Position numbers and translations under genes: made by a program. Source: Candidimonas nitroreducens (lineage in GTDB: Bacteria > Pseudomonadota > Gammaproteobacteria > Burkholderiales > Burkholderiaceae_B). Taken from it: a DNA stretch of 64,000 bases. The notes below the pieces were generated by a model. It ran no database searches and was not told the origin of the DNA. It saw only the letters and a program-made list of their open reading frames with translations. Shown here piece after piece: positions 6,743 through 15,231 of the stretch. The stretch lies in the NCBI RefSeq assembly GCF_002209565.1, contig NZ_NJIH01000013.1, forward strand, positions 1 to 64,000, in the 5' to 3' direction. How positions within the stretch are numbered: the first letter of the stretch is position 1; the number at the start of each line of letters is the position of its first letter.

Positions 6743-7267
6743 ATGGAATATACCTTCACCTTGAAGTACCAGCTCGCCAGCGGTGATTGCGACCCGAATG
6801 CCTTGGTCGAACGCCTGGGCGAAGCCGGTTGCGACGATGCCCTGGTGGGCATAGGGCAGCCAGGGCGCTTGGCGCTGGAATTCACCCGCGAGGCCGCGGA
6901 TGCCGACGCGGCCGTGCGCAGCGCACTGGCCGCCGTGCGCCGCGCCGCGCCTGCGGCGCAATTGATCGAGGTGGCGCCGGATCTCGTCGGGCTGACCGAC
7001 GTGGCCGAGGTCGTCGGCGTATCGCGGCAGAACATGCGCAAGCTGATGCTGGCTCATACCGGCAGCTTTCCGGCGCCGGTGCATGAAGGCAGTGCGTCGA
7101 TCTGGCACCTGGCGGACGTGCTGGCGTGGCTGCAGGCCAGGGGCGGCTATGCGCCGGCCCAGGGCGTTCTGGAGGTGGCGCAGGCGGCCTTGCAGGTCAA
7201 CATCGCCAAAGAGGGCCGGCGGCTGCCGGCTTCGACATCGAAGGAACTGGAAGCCTTGGCTGAATGA
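6743..7267 (+). CDS. HTH protein paired with the HicA-like gene, candidate antitoxin/autoregulator
   Basis: The 174-residue protein has an N-terminal alpha/beta domain (1-75; MEYTFTLKYQLASGDCDP, VERLGEAGCDDALVGIG) and a DNA-binding domain of MerR/AlpA type (about 83-132; LTDVAEVVGVSRQNMRKLM, then SIWHLADVLAWLQA). It follows the HicA-like gene by 4 bp with an AGGAG ribosome site. A ferredoxin-like N-terminal domain followed by an HTH resembles HicB-type antitoxins in organisation, although the fold assignment is tentative. It probably binds the upstream palindrome at 6415-6430 to repress its own operon. Confidence 0.6.
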   Translation: MEYTFTLKYQLASGDCDPNALVERLGEAGCDDALVGIGQPGRLALEFTREAADADAAVRSALAAVRRAAPAAQLIEVAPDLVGLTDVAEVVGVSRQNMRKLMLAHTGSFPAPVHEGSASIWHLADVLAWLQARGGYAPAQGVLEVAQAALQVNIAKEGRRLPASTSKELEALAE

Positions 7268-7472
7268 GATCGAGTGCGTCATAGTCTGCGCGGACCGTAG
7301 TGAGTTCCGTGTCGTTTCTCGCTTGAACCCGCCTGGGTAAGGGGAAAGCCTGCACGGATGTTTTCAAGCACAAGTGCTGTGCACGATGACCAGTTGATGT
7401 ACTGTGGTGCTTATGTCGAGATTGAACCGAGCGATCCGCAAAATCGCAGCGGGTGATTCCTGGAGAATTCGC

Positions 7473-7673
7473 ATGCAAGCCACTATTGCGCCGCCAGTTG
7501 TTCCTATTGGCAAGATCAAGAGCTTTGGGCCTTTCGGGCCGAAATATGAGATCGGCCGCCCTCTGCGCCAGTTGGATGATGGAGACTGGATGATCGAAGT
7601 GACGCTGGTGGAGTCGGGCGAAAAAACTGAATACCGCCTGAGTCGCCTGAGCAATGATCCCGAGGCTCGCTGA
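7473..7673 (+). CDS. DUF5397 family protein (VapD-associated small protein)
   Basis: The 66-residue product matches, from memory, the DUF5397 family, with the block IKSFGPFGPKYEIGRPLRQL followed by DGDWMIEVTLVESGEKTEYRL. These proteins are commonly encoded directly upstream of vapD and are thought to act as its partner or antitoxin. GGAG lies 7 bases before ATG 7473; a longer frame from 7404 has no better ribosome site and would add non-homologous residues. Its stop overlaps the ATG of a truncated vapD (TGATG). Confidence 0.7.
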   Translation: MQATIAPPVVPIGKIKSFGPFGPKYEIGRPLRQLDDGDWMIEVTLVESGEKTEYRLSRLSNDPEAR

Positions 7674-7741
7674 TGTACGCAGTGGCGTTTGATCTGGTGG
7701 TCTCTGGAAGGCATATTCCAATTAGCTATTTCGCTGCATAG
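7673..7741 (+). pseudogene. vapD: Truncated vapD remnant (first 10-11 codons only)
   Basis: The frame starting at 7673 reads MYAVAFDLVV, matching the invariant N-terminus of VapD RNases (Haemophilus influenzae VapD begins MYAIAFDLVV). It then leaves the family sequence (SGRHIPISYF) and stops after 22 codons. A full VapD has about 90-95 residues, and no further VapD-like sequence appears in any frame before nsrR. VapD is a Cas2-related endoribonuclease toxin. A deletion or rearrangement joined the 5' end of vapD to unrelated DNA, leaving its partner gene intact. The call rests on ten residues plus the typical upstream partner. Confidence 0.6.
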
Positions 7742-7791
7742 GGCGAGTCTCGCGATGCATGGCATCACCGTCGATGTGAATTGCTTGCGCT

Positions 7792-8259
7792 TCAGTGCTT
7801 CTGCCGCGACACGAAATGTATCGGCGCTTCCTTGTTCAGGGCGCGCACCAAAGAGCGGCGCTGCACCAGCAGGTCGGCCAGCGTGTAGCCGTCCAGATAA
7901 TCGAAATAGGCCTCGAGCGCTCCGCCCAGTATGCCGCGCAGGCCGCAGGCCGCGGTGATCAGGCACTGGTTGTTCTTGTCGTCGAAGCACTCGACGATAT
8001 GGAAGTCGGGTTCCATGGATCGGATCACCTCGCCCACATTGATTTCTTCTGGTTCCAGCGCCAGCCGCAGGCCGCCCGCGCGGCCGCGCACCGTCGTCAG
8101 GTAGCCCGAGCGGCTCAGTGCGTTGACGACCTTGACGAGGTGATTGCGCTGGATGTCGAAGGTGCTGGCGATTTCCTGCACCGTGACCAGTTCGCCGGGC
8201 CGCAACGCCGCGTAGATCAGGACGCGCAGGCTGTAATCGGCGAAATCGGTGAGTTTCAT
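7792..8259 (-). CDS. nsrR: Rrf2-family nitric-oxide-sensing repressor NsrR
   Basis: This 155-residue Rrf2 protein begins MKLTDFADYSLRVLIYAAL, close to NsrR of other bacteria. It has an HTH (about 26-62; TVQEIASTFDIQRNHLVKVV, RGRAGG wing) and three cysteines, C91, C99 and C105, in the positions that ligate the [Fe-S] cluster in NsrR. NO disrupts the cluster and releases DNA. The gene is transcribed toward the TA-like genes and the operon at 3.1-6.2 kb. An NsrR-type palindrome overlaps its own -10 region, so autoregulation is likely. IscR is less likely given the spacing of the cysteines and the start of the protein. Confidence 0.85.
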   Translation of the reverse strand: MKLTDFADYSLRVLIYAALRPGELVTVQEIASTFDIQRNHLVKVVNALSRSGYLTTVRGRAGGLRLALEPEEINVGEVIRSMEPDFHIVECFDDKNNQCLITAACGLRGILGGALEAYFDYLDGYTLADLLVQRRSLVRALNKEAPIHFVSRQKH

Positions 8260-8317
8260 TGGGTGATGGCAGATGAGGCAGCGGCTGTCATGGATGTGCC
8301 GCAGCGCCGCTGCATCA

Positions 8318-8340
8318 ATGATGCATCATAAATGCATAAA
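8318..8340 (-). promoter_or_regulatory. NsrR-type operator in the nsrR promoter
   Basis: ATGATGCATCA (8318-8328), one spacer base, then AAATGCATAAA (8330-8340) fits the 11-1-11 NsrR consensus with 8 of 11 matches per half and the exact GATGCAT-N5-ATGCAT spacing. It overlaps the -10 of the nsrR promoter. Confidence 0.55.
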
Positions 8341-8363
8341 TTGATAGTGCGAGCTCGTGTCAA
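8335..8363 (-). promoter_or_regulatory. nsrR promoter candidate
   Basis: On the minus strand a perfect -35 TTGACA (8358-8363) is followed after 17 bp by TTTATG (8335-8340), a weak -10 that lies inside the operator half-site. Repressor bound there would block RNA polymerase. Confidence 0.4.
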
Positions 8364-8412
8364 CCGGGCTGGGCCCTAGGGCCATGCGCCCCTCTTTTAG
8401 CGTCAGCAGGCC

Positions 8413-8862
8413 CTAATACTCGATGTGTTCGGGAAACGACTTCTCAGGATCTTGCGGCTGCACGCGCGGGTTGCGCGCCGCTTTGCCCATGGCCAGCAGC
8501 AGCCGCGCGGCGATCAGCGCGAAGCCCGCGGGCAGCCATTCGTCCATATGGCCGGTTCTGGCGTGCCAGGCCTGGATGCCCAGCCACAGCGCCACGAAGA
8601 ACAGCACCCAGGCCGCAATGATCAGCAGCGTGCCGATGAAGCGCGGCGCCCGCAGGCGGGGTTCGGCCTGTTGCTGCGCAGGCGAGGCCGGCGCGGCGGC
8701 GCCATGGTCGTAGCCGGAGGCGTGGGTCTGGCCCGCTTGCGGTTCGGCCGCGCGCTGCCCACCAGGCGTTGCCGGCGAGCCATTGGCCGGGGCATTCAAT
8801 TGCTGCAGGTACGAGGCATAGTCGCCATCGTTGGGGCCTGCGTGGCGGTTCGAGTCGTTCAT
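8413..8862 (-). CDS. Small membrane protein of unknown function
   Basis: The 149-residue product has a hydrophilic, Ala/Gln/Pro-rich N-terminus (about 1-70), two predicted membrane helices (about 73-97, LLIIAAWVLFFVALWLGI, and 108-124, GFALIAARLLLAM) and a short charged tail. I recognise no family. It starts at ATG 8862, 25 bp after the coaBC stop on the same strand, so it is probably the last gene of that transcript. A longer frame upstream would overlap coaBC and is rejected. Confidence 0.7.
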   Translation of the reverse strand: MNDSNRHAGPNDGDYASYLQQLNAPANGSPATPGGQRAAEPQAGQTHASGYDHGAAAPASPAQQQAEPRLRAPRFIGTLLIIAAWVLFFVALWLGIQAWHARTGHMDEWLPAGFALIAARLLLAMGKAARNPRVQPQDPEKSFPEHIEY

Positions 8863-8887
8863 GATCTTGCAATGCCGTGTCGTCTGG

Positions 8888-10102
8888 TCAGCGCCGGGGC
8901 CGGGCGCGATCCAGCCTGGCGGCGATCTCTTGCACCAGCCGGCGCGCGGCTTCCATCTTGGGCAGCACGGGCAATTCGGCTTCGCCCTGCGCGTCGAACA
9001 ATACCAGTTGCGTGGTCTCGGCATTCATGGCGTGTTGCGCCAGGTTGCCCACCAGCAGCGGCACGCCCTTGCGCTCCCGCTTGGCGCGCGCGTGTTCGTA
9101 CAGGTTTTCGGTTTCGGCGGCAAAGCCCACGCACCAGGGGCCGTCGGGCAGGCGGGCGACCTCGGCCAGGATGTCTGGGTTAGGGGCGAAGCGCAGTTCG
9201 GGGGCGCCGCCGCCCTCGGTTTTCTTGAGCTTGCTGTCCGAGGCATTGGCCACGTGCCAGTCGGCCACCGCTGCCACGGCGACGAACAGGTCGGCGCCGC
9301 GCACCGCTTGCAGCGCGGCGGCGTGCATCTGCCTGGCGCTTTCCACGTCGACGCGCGCCACGCCGGCGGGCGCGGCCAGCAGTGTCGGCCCCGACACCAG
9401 CGTGACCTCGGCACCCGCCTCGCGCGCGGCCCGCGCCAGGGCGTAGCCGGTCTTGCCCGAGGAGCGATTGCTGATGACCCGCACGGGGTCTATGGGCTCG
9501 GCCGTGGGGCCGGCGGTGATGACCACGCGCCGCCCGGCCAGCACCTTGGGCTGGAAGAAGGCGATGAGTTCGGCAAGAATTTCGCCGGGCTCGAGCATGC
9601 GGCCGCCGCCGATTTCGCCGCAAGCCTGGCTGCCTTCGGCCGGGCCCAGGATGGCGACGCCGTCCGAGCGCAATCGCGCGGCGTTGCGCTGCGTGGCCGG
9701 ATGCAGCCACATTTCTCGGTTCATGGCGGGGGCCACCAGCAGCGGGCAGTTGCCGCGTGCCACGCACAGTGTGGCCAGCAGGTCGTCGGCCATGCCGTGG
9801 GCCAGCCGGGCGATGAAGTCGGTGCTGGCCGGTGCCACCAGCACCGCATCGGCGCCGCGCGTCAGGTTGATGTGCGCCATGCTGTTGGGCATGCGCGCGT
9901 CGAAGGCGTCCAGGTAGACCGGGCGCCCGGACAGCGCCTGCATGGTGGTGGGCGTGATGAACTGCGCCGCCGCGGCCGTCATGACCACGTCGACCACGGC
10001 CCCTTCGTCCTGCGCACGGCGCAGCAGCTCGGCGCTTTTGTAGCAGGCGATGCCGCCGGTCAGCCCGAGGACGATGCGCTTGTCTGCGAGATCTTGTGTC
10101 AC
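8888..10102 (-). CDS. coaBC: Bifunctional phosphopantothenoylcysteine decarboxylase / phosphopantothenate-cysteine ligase
   Basis: CoaBC joins cysteine to 4'-phosphopantothenate (CoaB, CTP-dependent) and decarboxylates the product to 4'-phosphopantetheine (CoaC, FMN-dependent) in coenzyme A synthesis. The 404-residue length is typical. The N-terminal flavoprotein half shows LTGGIACYKSAELLR, the active-site His in MAHINLTRGAD, PAMNREMW and ACGEIGGGRM. The C-terminal ligase half begins ITAGPTAEPIDPVR and contains NRSSGKTG and the KLKK loop. It lies just downstream of lspA on the same strand. Confidence 0.95.
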   Translation of the reverse strand: MTQDLADKRIVLGLTGGIACYKSAELLRRAQDEGAVVDVVMTAAAAQFITPTTMQALSGRPVYLDAFDARMPNSMAHINLTRGADAVLVAPASTDFIARLAHGMADDLLATLCVARGNCPLLVAPAMNREMWLHPATQRNAARLRSDGVAILGPAEGSQACGEIGGGRMLEPGEILAELIAFFQPKVLAGRRVVITAGPTAEPIDPVRVISNRSSGKTGYALARAAREAGAEVTLVSGPTLLAAPAGVARVDVESARQMHAAALQAVRGADLFVAVAAVADWHVANASDSKLKKTEGGGAPELRFAPNPDILAEVARLPDGPWCVGFAAETENLYEHARAKRERKGVPLLVGNLAQHAMNAETTQLVLFDAQGEAELPVLPKMEAARRLVQEIAARLDRARPRR

Positions 10103-10145
10103 GAAGCTTGCTCTCCGCTGGCCGCCCGGCCCGCTGATATGCCGA

Positions 10146-10697
10146 TCATAACCTGCGGCGGCGTTCGCGTCCGATGCGCAGCAGCTCGTCCAGGATCAGC
10201 AGGATCGCGCCGCAGGTGATGGCGACGTCGGCGATGTTGAACGCCGGAAAATACCAGTTACGCCAGTAGAACAGCAGGAAGTCGACGACGTGGCCGTGCT
10301 GGATGCGATCCACCACGTTGCCCACCGCGCCGCCGAGGATAGCGGTCAGCGAGGAGCAGAACAGCAACTGGCCGGAATCGCGCCGCAGCAGATTGATGAT
10401 CAGCGCCGCGGCGCCGATGGCGATGGCGGTGAACAGCCAGCGCTGCCAGCCCTGGCCCTCGGCCAGGAAGCTGAAGGCCGCCCCGGTGTTGTGCAGCAGC
10501 GTGAAGTCGAAAAAGGGCAGTATGTGCAGGCGCTCGCCGTAGTGCAGGTGCGTGTCGAAGTAGGCCTTGACGACCTGATCCAGCAGCACGATCAGCGCCG
10601 CCGCGGCCAGCCAGGCCCAGAAGCGCCAGGCGCGGCGGGTACGCAGCGCGCGGCCGGCCGGCCCTGTATCGCGGCCGGATTCCGAAGCCTCAGGCAT
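10146..10697 (-). CDS. lspA: Lipoprotein signal peptidase (signal peptidase II)
   Basis: LspA cleaves the signal peptide of diacylglyceryl-modified prolipoproteins in the inner membrane. The 183-residue protein has four membrane helices and the catalytic aspartates in GNVVDR and FNIADVAI, plus the conserved LLDQVVK and [10 protein letters not shown] blocks. A charged N-terminal stretch of about 25 residues precedes the first helix. The start overlaps the end of ileS by 8 bases, the usual ileS-lspA coupling, and supplies lipoproteins such as BamB encoded at 56.8 kb. Confidence 0.95.
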   Translation of the reverse strand: MPEASESGRDTGPAGRALRTRRAWRFWAWLAAAALIVLLDQVVKAYFDTHLHYGERLHILPFFDFTLLHNTGAAFSFLAEGQGWQRWLFTAIAIGAAALIINLLRRDSGQLLFCSSLTAILGGAVGNVVDRIQHGHVVDFLLFYWRNWYFPAFNIADVAITCGAILLILDELLRIGRERRRRL

Positions 10698-13527
10698 GGT
10701 GCCGCACTTCGCCGTGGCCGAACAGATTGTCCACGCAGCGCCCGCAGATTTCGGGGTGCTCGGGGTCGCGGCCGACGTCGGCGCGGTGATGCCAGCAGCG
10801 CTCGCACTTCTTGTGCTCGGTGGGGCTGACCTCGATGCGCAGGTCTTGTGCCGATTCGTGCACGGTGGCGCGCGAGACGATCAGCACGAAGCGCAGATCG
10901 TCGTCCAGCGAGGCCAGCAGCCTGTGGTCGTCACCCGCGGCGTAAACGTCAAGTTCGGCGTCCAGCGACGAGCCGATCAGGCCGGCGCTGCGCACCTCTT
11001 CTATTTTGCGCAGGGCGTCGGCGCGTATTTCACGCAGGCGGCCCCATTTGTCGAGCAGCACCTGGGCGTCGACCTGCGCGGGCAGTGCGTGGAAGAGTTC
11101 GGTGAAGATACTGGCCGTCGACTCGCCGCCATGCAGGTCGGCCCAGGCTTCTTCCGCCGTGAACGACAAAATCGGCGCCAGCAGCTTGAGCAGCGCGTGC
11201 GTTACGTGATGCAGCGCCGTTTGCGCCGAACGCCGCGCGATGCTGTTGCGGCCGGTGGTGTAGAGGCGGTCTTTCAGCACGTCCAGGTAGAAGGCGCCCA
11301 GGTCTTCCGAACAGAAGACCTGCAGGCGCGCCACCGCCGGGTGGAACTCGTAGCGCTCGTAGTTGGCCAGCACCTCGGACTGCATGCGCGCGGTCATGGC
11401 CAGCGCGTAGCGGTCGATCTCGAACATGTGTTCCAGCGGCAGGGCGTCGGCCGCGGGGTCGAAGTCGCCCAGGTTGCCCAGCAGGAACTTGAGGGTGTTG
11501 CGGATGCGGCGATAGCCTTCGACCACGCGCTTGAGGATTTCGTCGGAGATCGACAGCTCGCCCGAATAGTCGGTGGCGGCCGTCCACAGGCGCAGGATCT
11601 CGGCGCCGAGGGAGTCCGAGACCTTCTGCGGCGCCACCACGTTGCCCACCGACTTGCTCATCTTGCGGCCCTGGCCGTCGACCACGAAACCGTGCGTCAG
11701 CAAGGCCTTGTAGGGCGGCCGGCCATACAGCATGCAGCTGGTGAGCAGCGACGAGTGGAACCAGCCGCGATGCTGGTCGGAGCCTTCCAGGTACAGGTCG
11801 GCGGGCCACTGCAGCGCGTCGGCGTGCGAGCCCTGCAGATCGTGGTCGCGCCCGCCCAGCACCGTGGCGTGCGTGCTGCCCGAATCGAACCAGACGTCGA
11901 GCGTGTCGGGGTTCTTGACGTACTGGTCGGCCTCGTCGCCCAGCAGTTCGCGCGGGTCGAGCGACTGCCAGGCCTCGATGCCGTGCTGCTCGACGCGCTG
12001 CGCGACCTGTTCCAGCAATTCGACGGTGCGCGGATGCAGTTCGCCGGTTTCTTTGTGCACGAAGAAAGCCATGGGCACGCCCCATTGGCGCTGCCGCGAC
12101 AGGGTCCAGTCGGGGCGGTTGGCGATCATGGCGTGCAGCCGCGCGCGGCCCCAGGCGGGGTAGAAGGCGGTCTGTTCCACGCCCTCCAGCGCGGTCTCGC
12201 GCAGTGACTTGCCCGAGCGCGGCAGGCGATCCATGCCGGCGAACCACTGGCTGGTGGCGCGATAGATGATGGGGGTCTTGTGGCGCCAGCAGTGCATGTA
12301 GCTGTGCCGGTGCTGCTCGACTTCCAGCAGGTTGCCGGCCTCTTGCAGCGTTTCGACGATTTTCGGATTGGCCTTCCAGATCATCATGCCGCCGAACAGC
12401 GGCAGGCTGGGAACATAGTGGCCGTCGCCCATCACCGGATTGATGATTTGTTCGTCGGCCAGGCCGTGCGCCTTGCACGAGACAAAGTCTTCGACGCCGT
12501 AGGCGGGCGAGGAGTGCACCACGCCGGTGCCGGCCTCGAGCGTGACGTAGTCGCCCAGGTATACCGGCGACATGCGGCGGTAGCCCGGGTCGACGTCGTA
12601 CAGCGGGTGCTTGAATTCGAGATTGGCCAGGGCCGAACCCTTGGCCACGGCGAGGATGCTGCCGCTCAGGCCCCATTTTTCCAGGCAGGGCTGCACCAGG
12701 TCTTTGGCCAGCAGCAGGCAGCGCCCGGTGGCGCGCGCTTCGTCCAGCAGCACCAGCGCGTAGTCGATGTCGGGATGTACGTTCAGGGCCTGGTTGGCCG
12801 GCAGGGTCCAGGGAGTGGTGGTCCAGATGACGATGGCGCCGTCTTCGACCGCCGCCAGGCCGAAGGCGTGCGCTAGCTTGTCGCGGTTGCCGAAGCGCAG
12901 CGCCACGTAGACCGCCGGATCGGTGCGGTCGGCATATTCGACCTCGGCCTCGGCCAGCGCCGAACCGCAATCGAAGCACCAGTTCACCGGCTTGAGCCCG
13001 CGGTACACATAGCCCTTGTCCATGATGCGCGCCAGCACCCGCAGCTCGTTGGCCTCGTTGCCGAAGTTCATGGTGAGATAGGGGTGATCCCAGTCGGCCA
13101 GCACGCCCAGGCGCTTGAAGTCTTTGCGCTGGCGGTCGATCTGTTCCAGCGCATAGGCGCGCGCCTTGGCCTGGACTTCCGCCACCGGCAGGTTCTTGCC
13201 GTACTTCTTTTCTATCTGGATCTCGATGGGCATGCCGTGGCAGTCCCAGCCCGGCACGTATTGCGCGTCGTAGCCGGCCATGGCGCGGCTCTTGACGATG
13301 ATGTCCTTCAGGATCTTGTTGACGGCATGGCCGATGTGGATGTCGCCGTTGGCGTAGGGCGGGCCGTCGTGCAGCACGAACTTGGGGCGGCCGCGGCTGG
13401 CCTCGCGTATCGCGGCATAGACTTTCTTTTCTTCCCAGCCGGCGATCCAGGCCGGCTCACGCTTGGCGAGGTTGCCGCGCATGGGGAATGGAGTATCGGG
13501 CAGATTGAGCGTGTTTCTATAGTCCAT
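10690..13527 (-). CDS. ileS: Isoleucine-tRNA ligase
   Basis: The 945-residue class I synthetase charges tRNA-Ile. The HIGH signature is GDIHIGH (about 61-67) and the KMSKS loop is [10 protein letters not shown]. An editing domain lies between the two, and the C-terminus has the zinc knuckle CERCWHH...CGRCVDNL. The start at 13527 ([20 protein letters not shown]) matches the family N-terminus; a start 33 bases upstream is possible but adds non-conserved residues. It overlaps the end of ribF by 11 bases and the start of lspA, forming ribF-ileS-lspA-coaBC. Confidence 0.97.
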   Translation of the reverse strand: MDYRNTLNLPDTPFPMRGNLAKREPAWIAGWEEKKVYAAIREASRGRPKFVLHDGPPYANGDIHIGHAVNKILKDIIVKSRAMAGYDAQYVPGWDCHGMPIEIQIEKKYGKNLPVAEVQAKARAYALEQIDRQRKDFKRLGVLADWDHPYLTMNFGNEANELRVLARIMDKGYVYRGLKPVNWCFDCGSALAEAEVEYADRTDPAVYVALRFGNRDKLAHAFGLAAVEDGAIVIWTTTPWTLPANQALNVHPDIDYALVLLDEARATGRCLLLAKDLVQPCLEKWGLSGSILAVAKGSALANLEFKHPLYDVDPGYRRMSPVYLGDYVTLEAGTGVVHSSPAYGVEDFVSCKAHGLADEQIINPVMGDGHYVPSLPLFGGMMIWKANPKIVETLQEAGNLLEVEQHRHSYMHCWRHKTPIIYRATSQWFAGMDRLPRSGKSLRETALEGVEQTAFYPAWGRARLHAMIANRPDWTLSRQRQWGVPMAFFVHKETGELHPRTVELLEQVAQRVEQHGIEAWQSLDPRELLGDEADQYVKNPDTLDVWFDSGSTHATVLGGRDHDLQGSHADALQWPADLYLEGSDQHRGWFHSSLLTSCMLYGRPPYKALLTHGFVVDGQGRKMSKSVGNVVAPQKVSDSLGAEILRLWTAATDYSGELSISDEILKRVVEGYRRIRNTLKFLLGNLGDFDPAADALPLEHMFEIDRYALAMTARMQSEVLANYERYEFHPAVARLQVFCSEDLGAFYLDVLKDRLYTTGRNSIARRSAQTALHHVTHALLKLLAPILSFTAEEAWADLHGGESTASIFTELFHALPAQVDAQVLLDKWGRLREIRADALRKIEEVRSAGLIGSSLDAELDVYAAGDDHRLLASLDDDLRFVLIVSRATVHESAQDLRIEVSPTEHKKCERCWHHRADVGRDPEHPEICGRCVDNLFGHGEVRHHA

Positions 13528-14506
13528 GGACGGCGAAATAGTCGCGAGCGCTGCGCGCATCTTTGTCGATGGCGGCAGTCAGAGTGGGTAGGTCGGGAAA
13601 TTTTTCCTCGTCCCGCAGAAATTCGAGGAATTCGATGCGTGTGAGTTTACCGTATGCGTCAATGCGGCAGTCCAGCAGATGCACTTCCAGCATCACCTGG
13701 CCGTCGCCGGCCACGGTGGGGCGCACCCCCAGGCTGGCCACCCCCGGCAAGGGAGTCTCGGCCAGTCCGTGGGCCCGCACTACATAGATGCCCGAGCGCA
13801 CCGCGCACAGCGGCGGTACGCGCAGGTTCAGCGTCGGAAAACCCAGGCTGCGCCCGAGCTTCTGGCCGTGCACCACGTGGCCGCTGATGTGGTAGGTATG
13901 GCCCAGCAGGTGCTCGGCGCGGCGCAGATCGCCCACCGCCAGCGCGGTGCGCACTTCCGAGCTGGAGATGCGGTGGCCGTGCTCGTCGGCCACGTCCGAA
14001 ATGGTCTCGACCTGGAAGCCGTGGCGCGCGCCCATGCTGCGCAGCAGTTCGATGTCGCCGCCGCGCTTGTGGCCATAGCGGAAGTCTTCGCCCACCAGCA
14101 GCCAGCGCGTGTTCAGGCCGCGCAGCAGCAGCTGTTCGATGAAGGCCTGGGCCGACATGTCGGCCAGGCGCTGGTTGAAGCGTTCCAGGACGATCTGCTC
14201 GATGCCGTGGTGCGCCAGCGACCACATCTTGTCGCGCAGGCTGCTGACTTGCGTGGGAATCAGTTCGGGGCGGTGGCCTTTGGCGGCGAAATAGGCGCGC
14301 GGATGCGGCTCGAAGGTCATCACCGTGGGCGCCAGGCCGTGCTTGCGGGCGTGGTCGGCCACGCGCGCCAGGATCGCCTGGTGGCCGCGATGCACGCCGT
14401 CGAAATTGCCTATGGTCACGGCGCTGGGGCGGCTGGAGTCGAAGCGCGGCAGGCTGCGGTAGATACGAGGAGAAGAATTCACAGACGAGAGTTTACAATT
14501 TTGCAT
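13517..14506 (-). CDS. ribF: Bifunctional riboflavin kinase / FAD synthetase
   Basis: RibF phosphorylates riboflavin to FMN and adenylates FMN to FAD. The 329-residue protein has the nucleotidyltransferase domain first ([39 protein letters not shown]) and the flavokinase domain after about residue 200 ([26 protein letters not shown]). It heads the ribF-ileS-lspA gene set common in proteobacteria. The start at 14506 lies only 35 bp from the divergent purN start, so the two promoters must overlap coding sequence. Confidence 0.95.
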   Translation of the reverse strand: MQNCKLSSVNSSPRIYRSLPRFDSSRPSAVTIGNFDGVHRGHQAILARVADHARKHGLAPTVMTFEPHPRAYFAAKGHRPELIPTQVSSLRDKMWSLAHHGIEQIVLERFNQRLADMSAQAFIEQLLLRGLNTRWLLVGEDFRYGHKRGGDIELLRSMGARHGFQVETISDVADEHGHRISSSEVRTALAVGDLRRAEHLLGHTYHISGHVVHGQKLGRSLGFPTLNLRVPPLCAVRSGIYVVRAHGLAETPLPGVASLGVRPTVAGDGQVMLEVHLLDCRIDAYGKLTRIEFLEFLRDEEKFPDLPTLTAAIDKDARSARDYFAVHGL

Positions 14507-14541
14507 TGTCCCGCAGTTTCTCCGCTCAGGAATCGTTTATT

Positions 14542-15231
14542 TTGACCTCTATTTCCCCTGTGCGCCGCCGTCTCGTCATACTCATTTCGGGCCGCGGCAG
14601 CAATATGCAGGCCATCGTCGACACCGTGCGCGCCCAGTCGCTGCCGCTGGAAGTGTGCGCGGTGATCTCCAACAAGGCCGATGCGGCCGGCCTGGCCTGG
14701 GCGCGCGAGCAGGGGCTGGACGCCCGGCTGGTGGCGCACCGCGACTACGCCACGCGCGCCGAATTCGACCAGGCGCTGGCGCGCCAGATCGACGGCTACC
14801 AGCCCGACTACATCCTGATGGCCGGTTTCATGCGCGTGCTGACCACCGAATTCGTCGAGCGCTACAGCGGCCGCCTGCTGAATATCCACCCGTCGCTGCT
14901 GCCCGCGTTTCCCGGGCTGCACACCCACCAGCAGGCGCTGGCCATGGGGGTGCAGTGGCATGGCTGCACGGTGCATTTCGTCACCCCGGTGCTGGATCAT
15001 GGCCCCATCGTCGCCCAGGGCGCGATGCCGGTGCTGGCCGGCGACACGCCCGACACTCTGGCCGCCAGGCTGCTCGAGCTCGAGCACGAGGTCTACTCCC
15101 TGGTGGTGCGCTGGCTGGCCGAGGGCAGGGTAGAGCTCGACGCCGCCGGGCAGCGCGCCATCGTGCGCGGCGTCAGCCATCGCTGCGTGCTGCGCATGCC
15201 GCAAGGCCAGGCACAGGAGGCCATGGCATGA
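14542..15231 (+). CDS. purN: Phosphoribosylglycinamide formyltransferase
   Basis: PurN transfers a formyl group from 10-formyltetrahydrofolate to GAR, the third step of purine synthesis. The 229-residue product shows SGRGSNMQAI, MAGFMRVLTTEF, the catalytic block NIHPSLLPAFPG and HGCTVHFVTPVLDHGPI. There is no ATG near the conserved start; TTG 14542 (TSISPVRRRLVILISG) has AGGAA 10 bases upstream, while TTG 14506 and GTG 14560 are alternatives. Its stop overlaps the next start as ATGA. Confidence 0.9.
   Translation: MTSISPVRRRLVILISGRGSNMQAIVDTVRAQSLPLEVCAVISNKADAAGLAWAREQGLDARLVAHRDYATRAEFDQALARQIDGYQPDYILMAGFMRVLTTEFVERYSGRLLNIHPSLLPAFPGLHTHQQALAMGVQWHGCTVHFVTPVLDHGPIVAQGAMPVLAGDTPDTLAARLLELEHEVYSLVVRWLAEGRVELDAAGQRAIVRGVSHRCVLRMPQGQAQEAMA

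Noticed and set aside
7689-7800. A longer frame continuing past the vapD remnant
   Set aside because: It is in another frame, starts with TTG, lacks VapD sequence and runs into the convergent nsrR gene.
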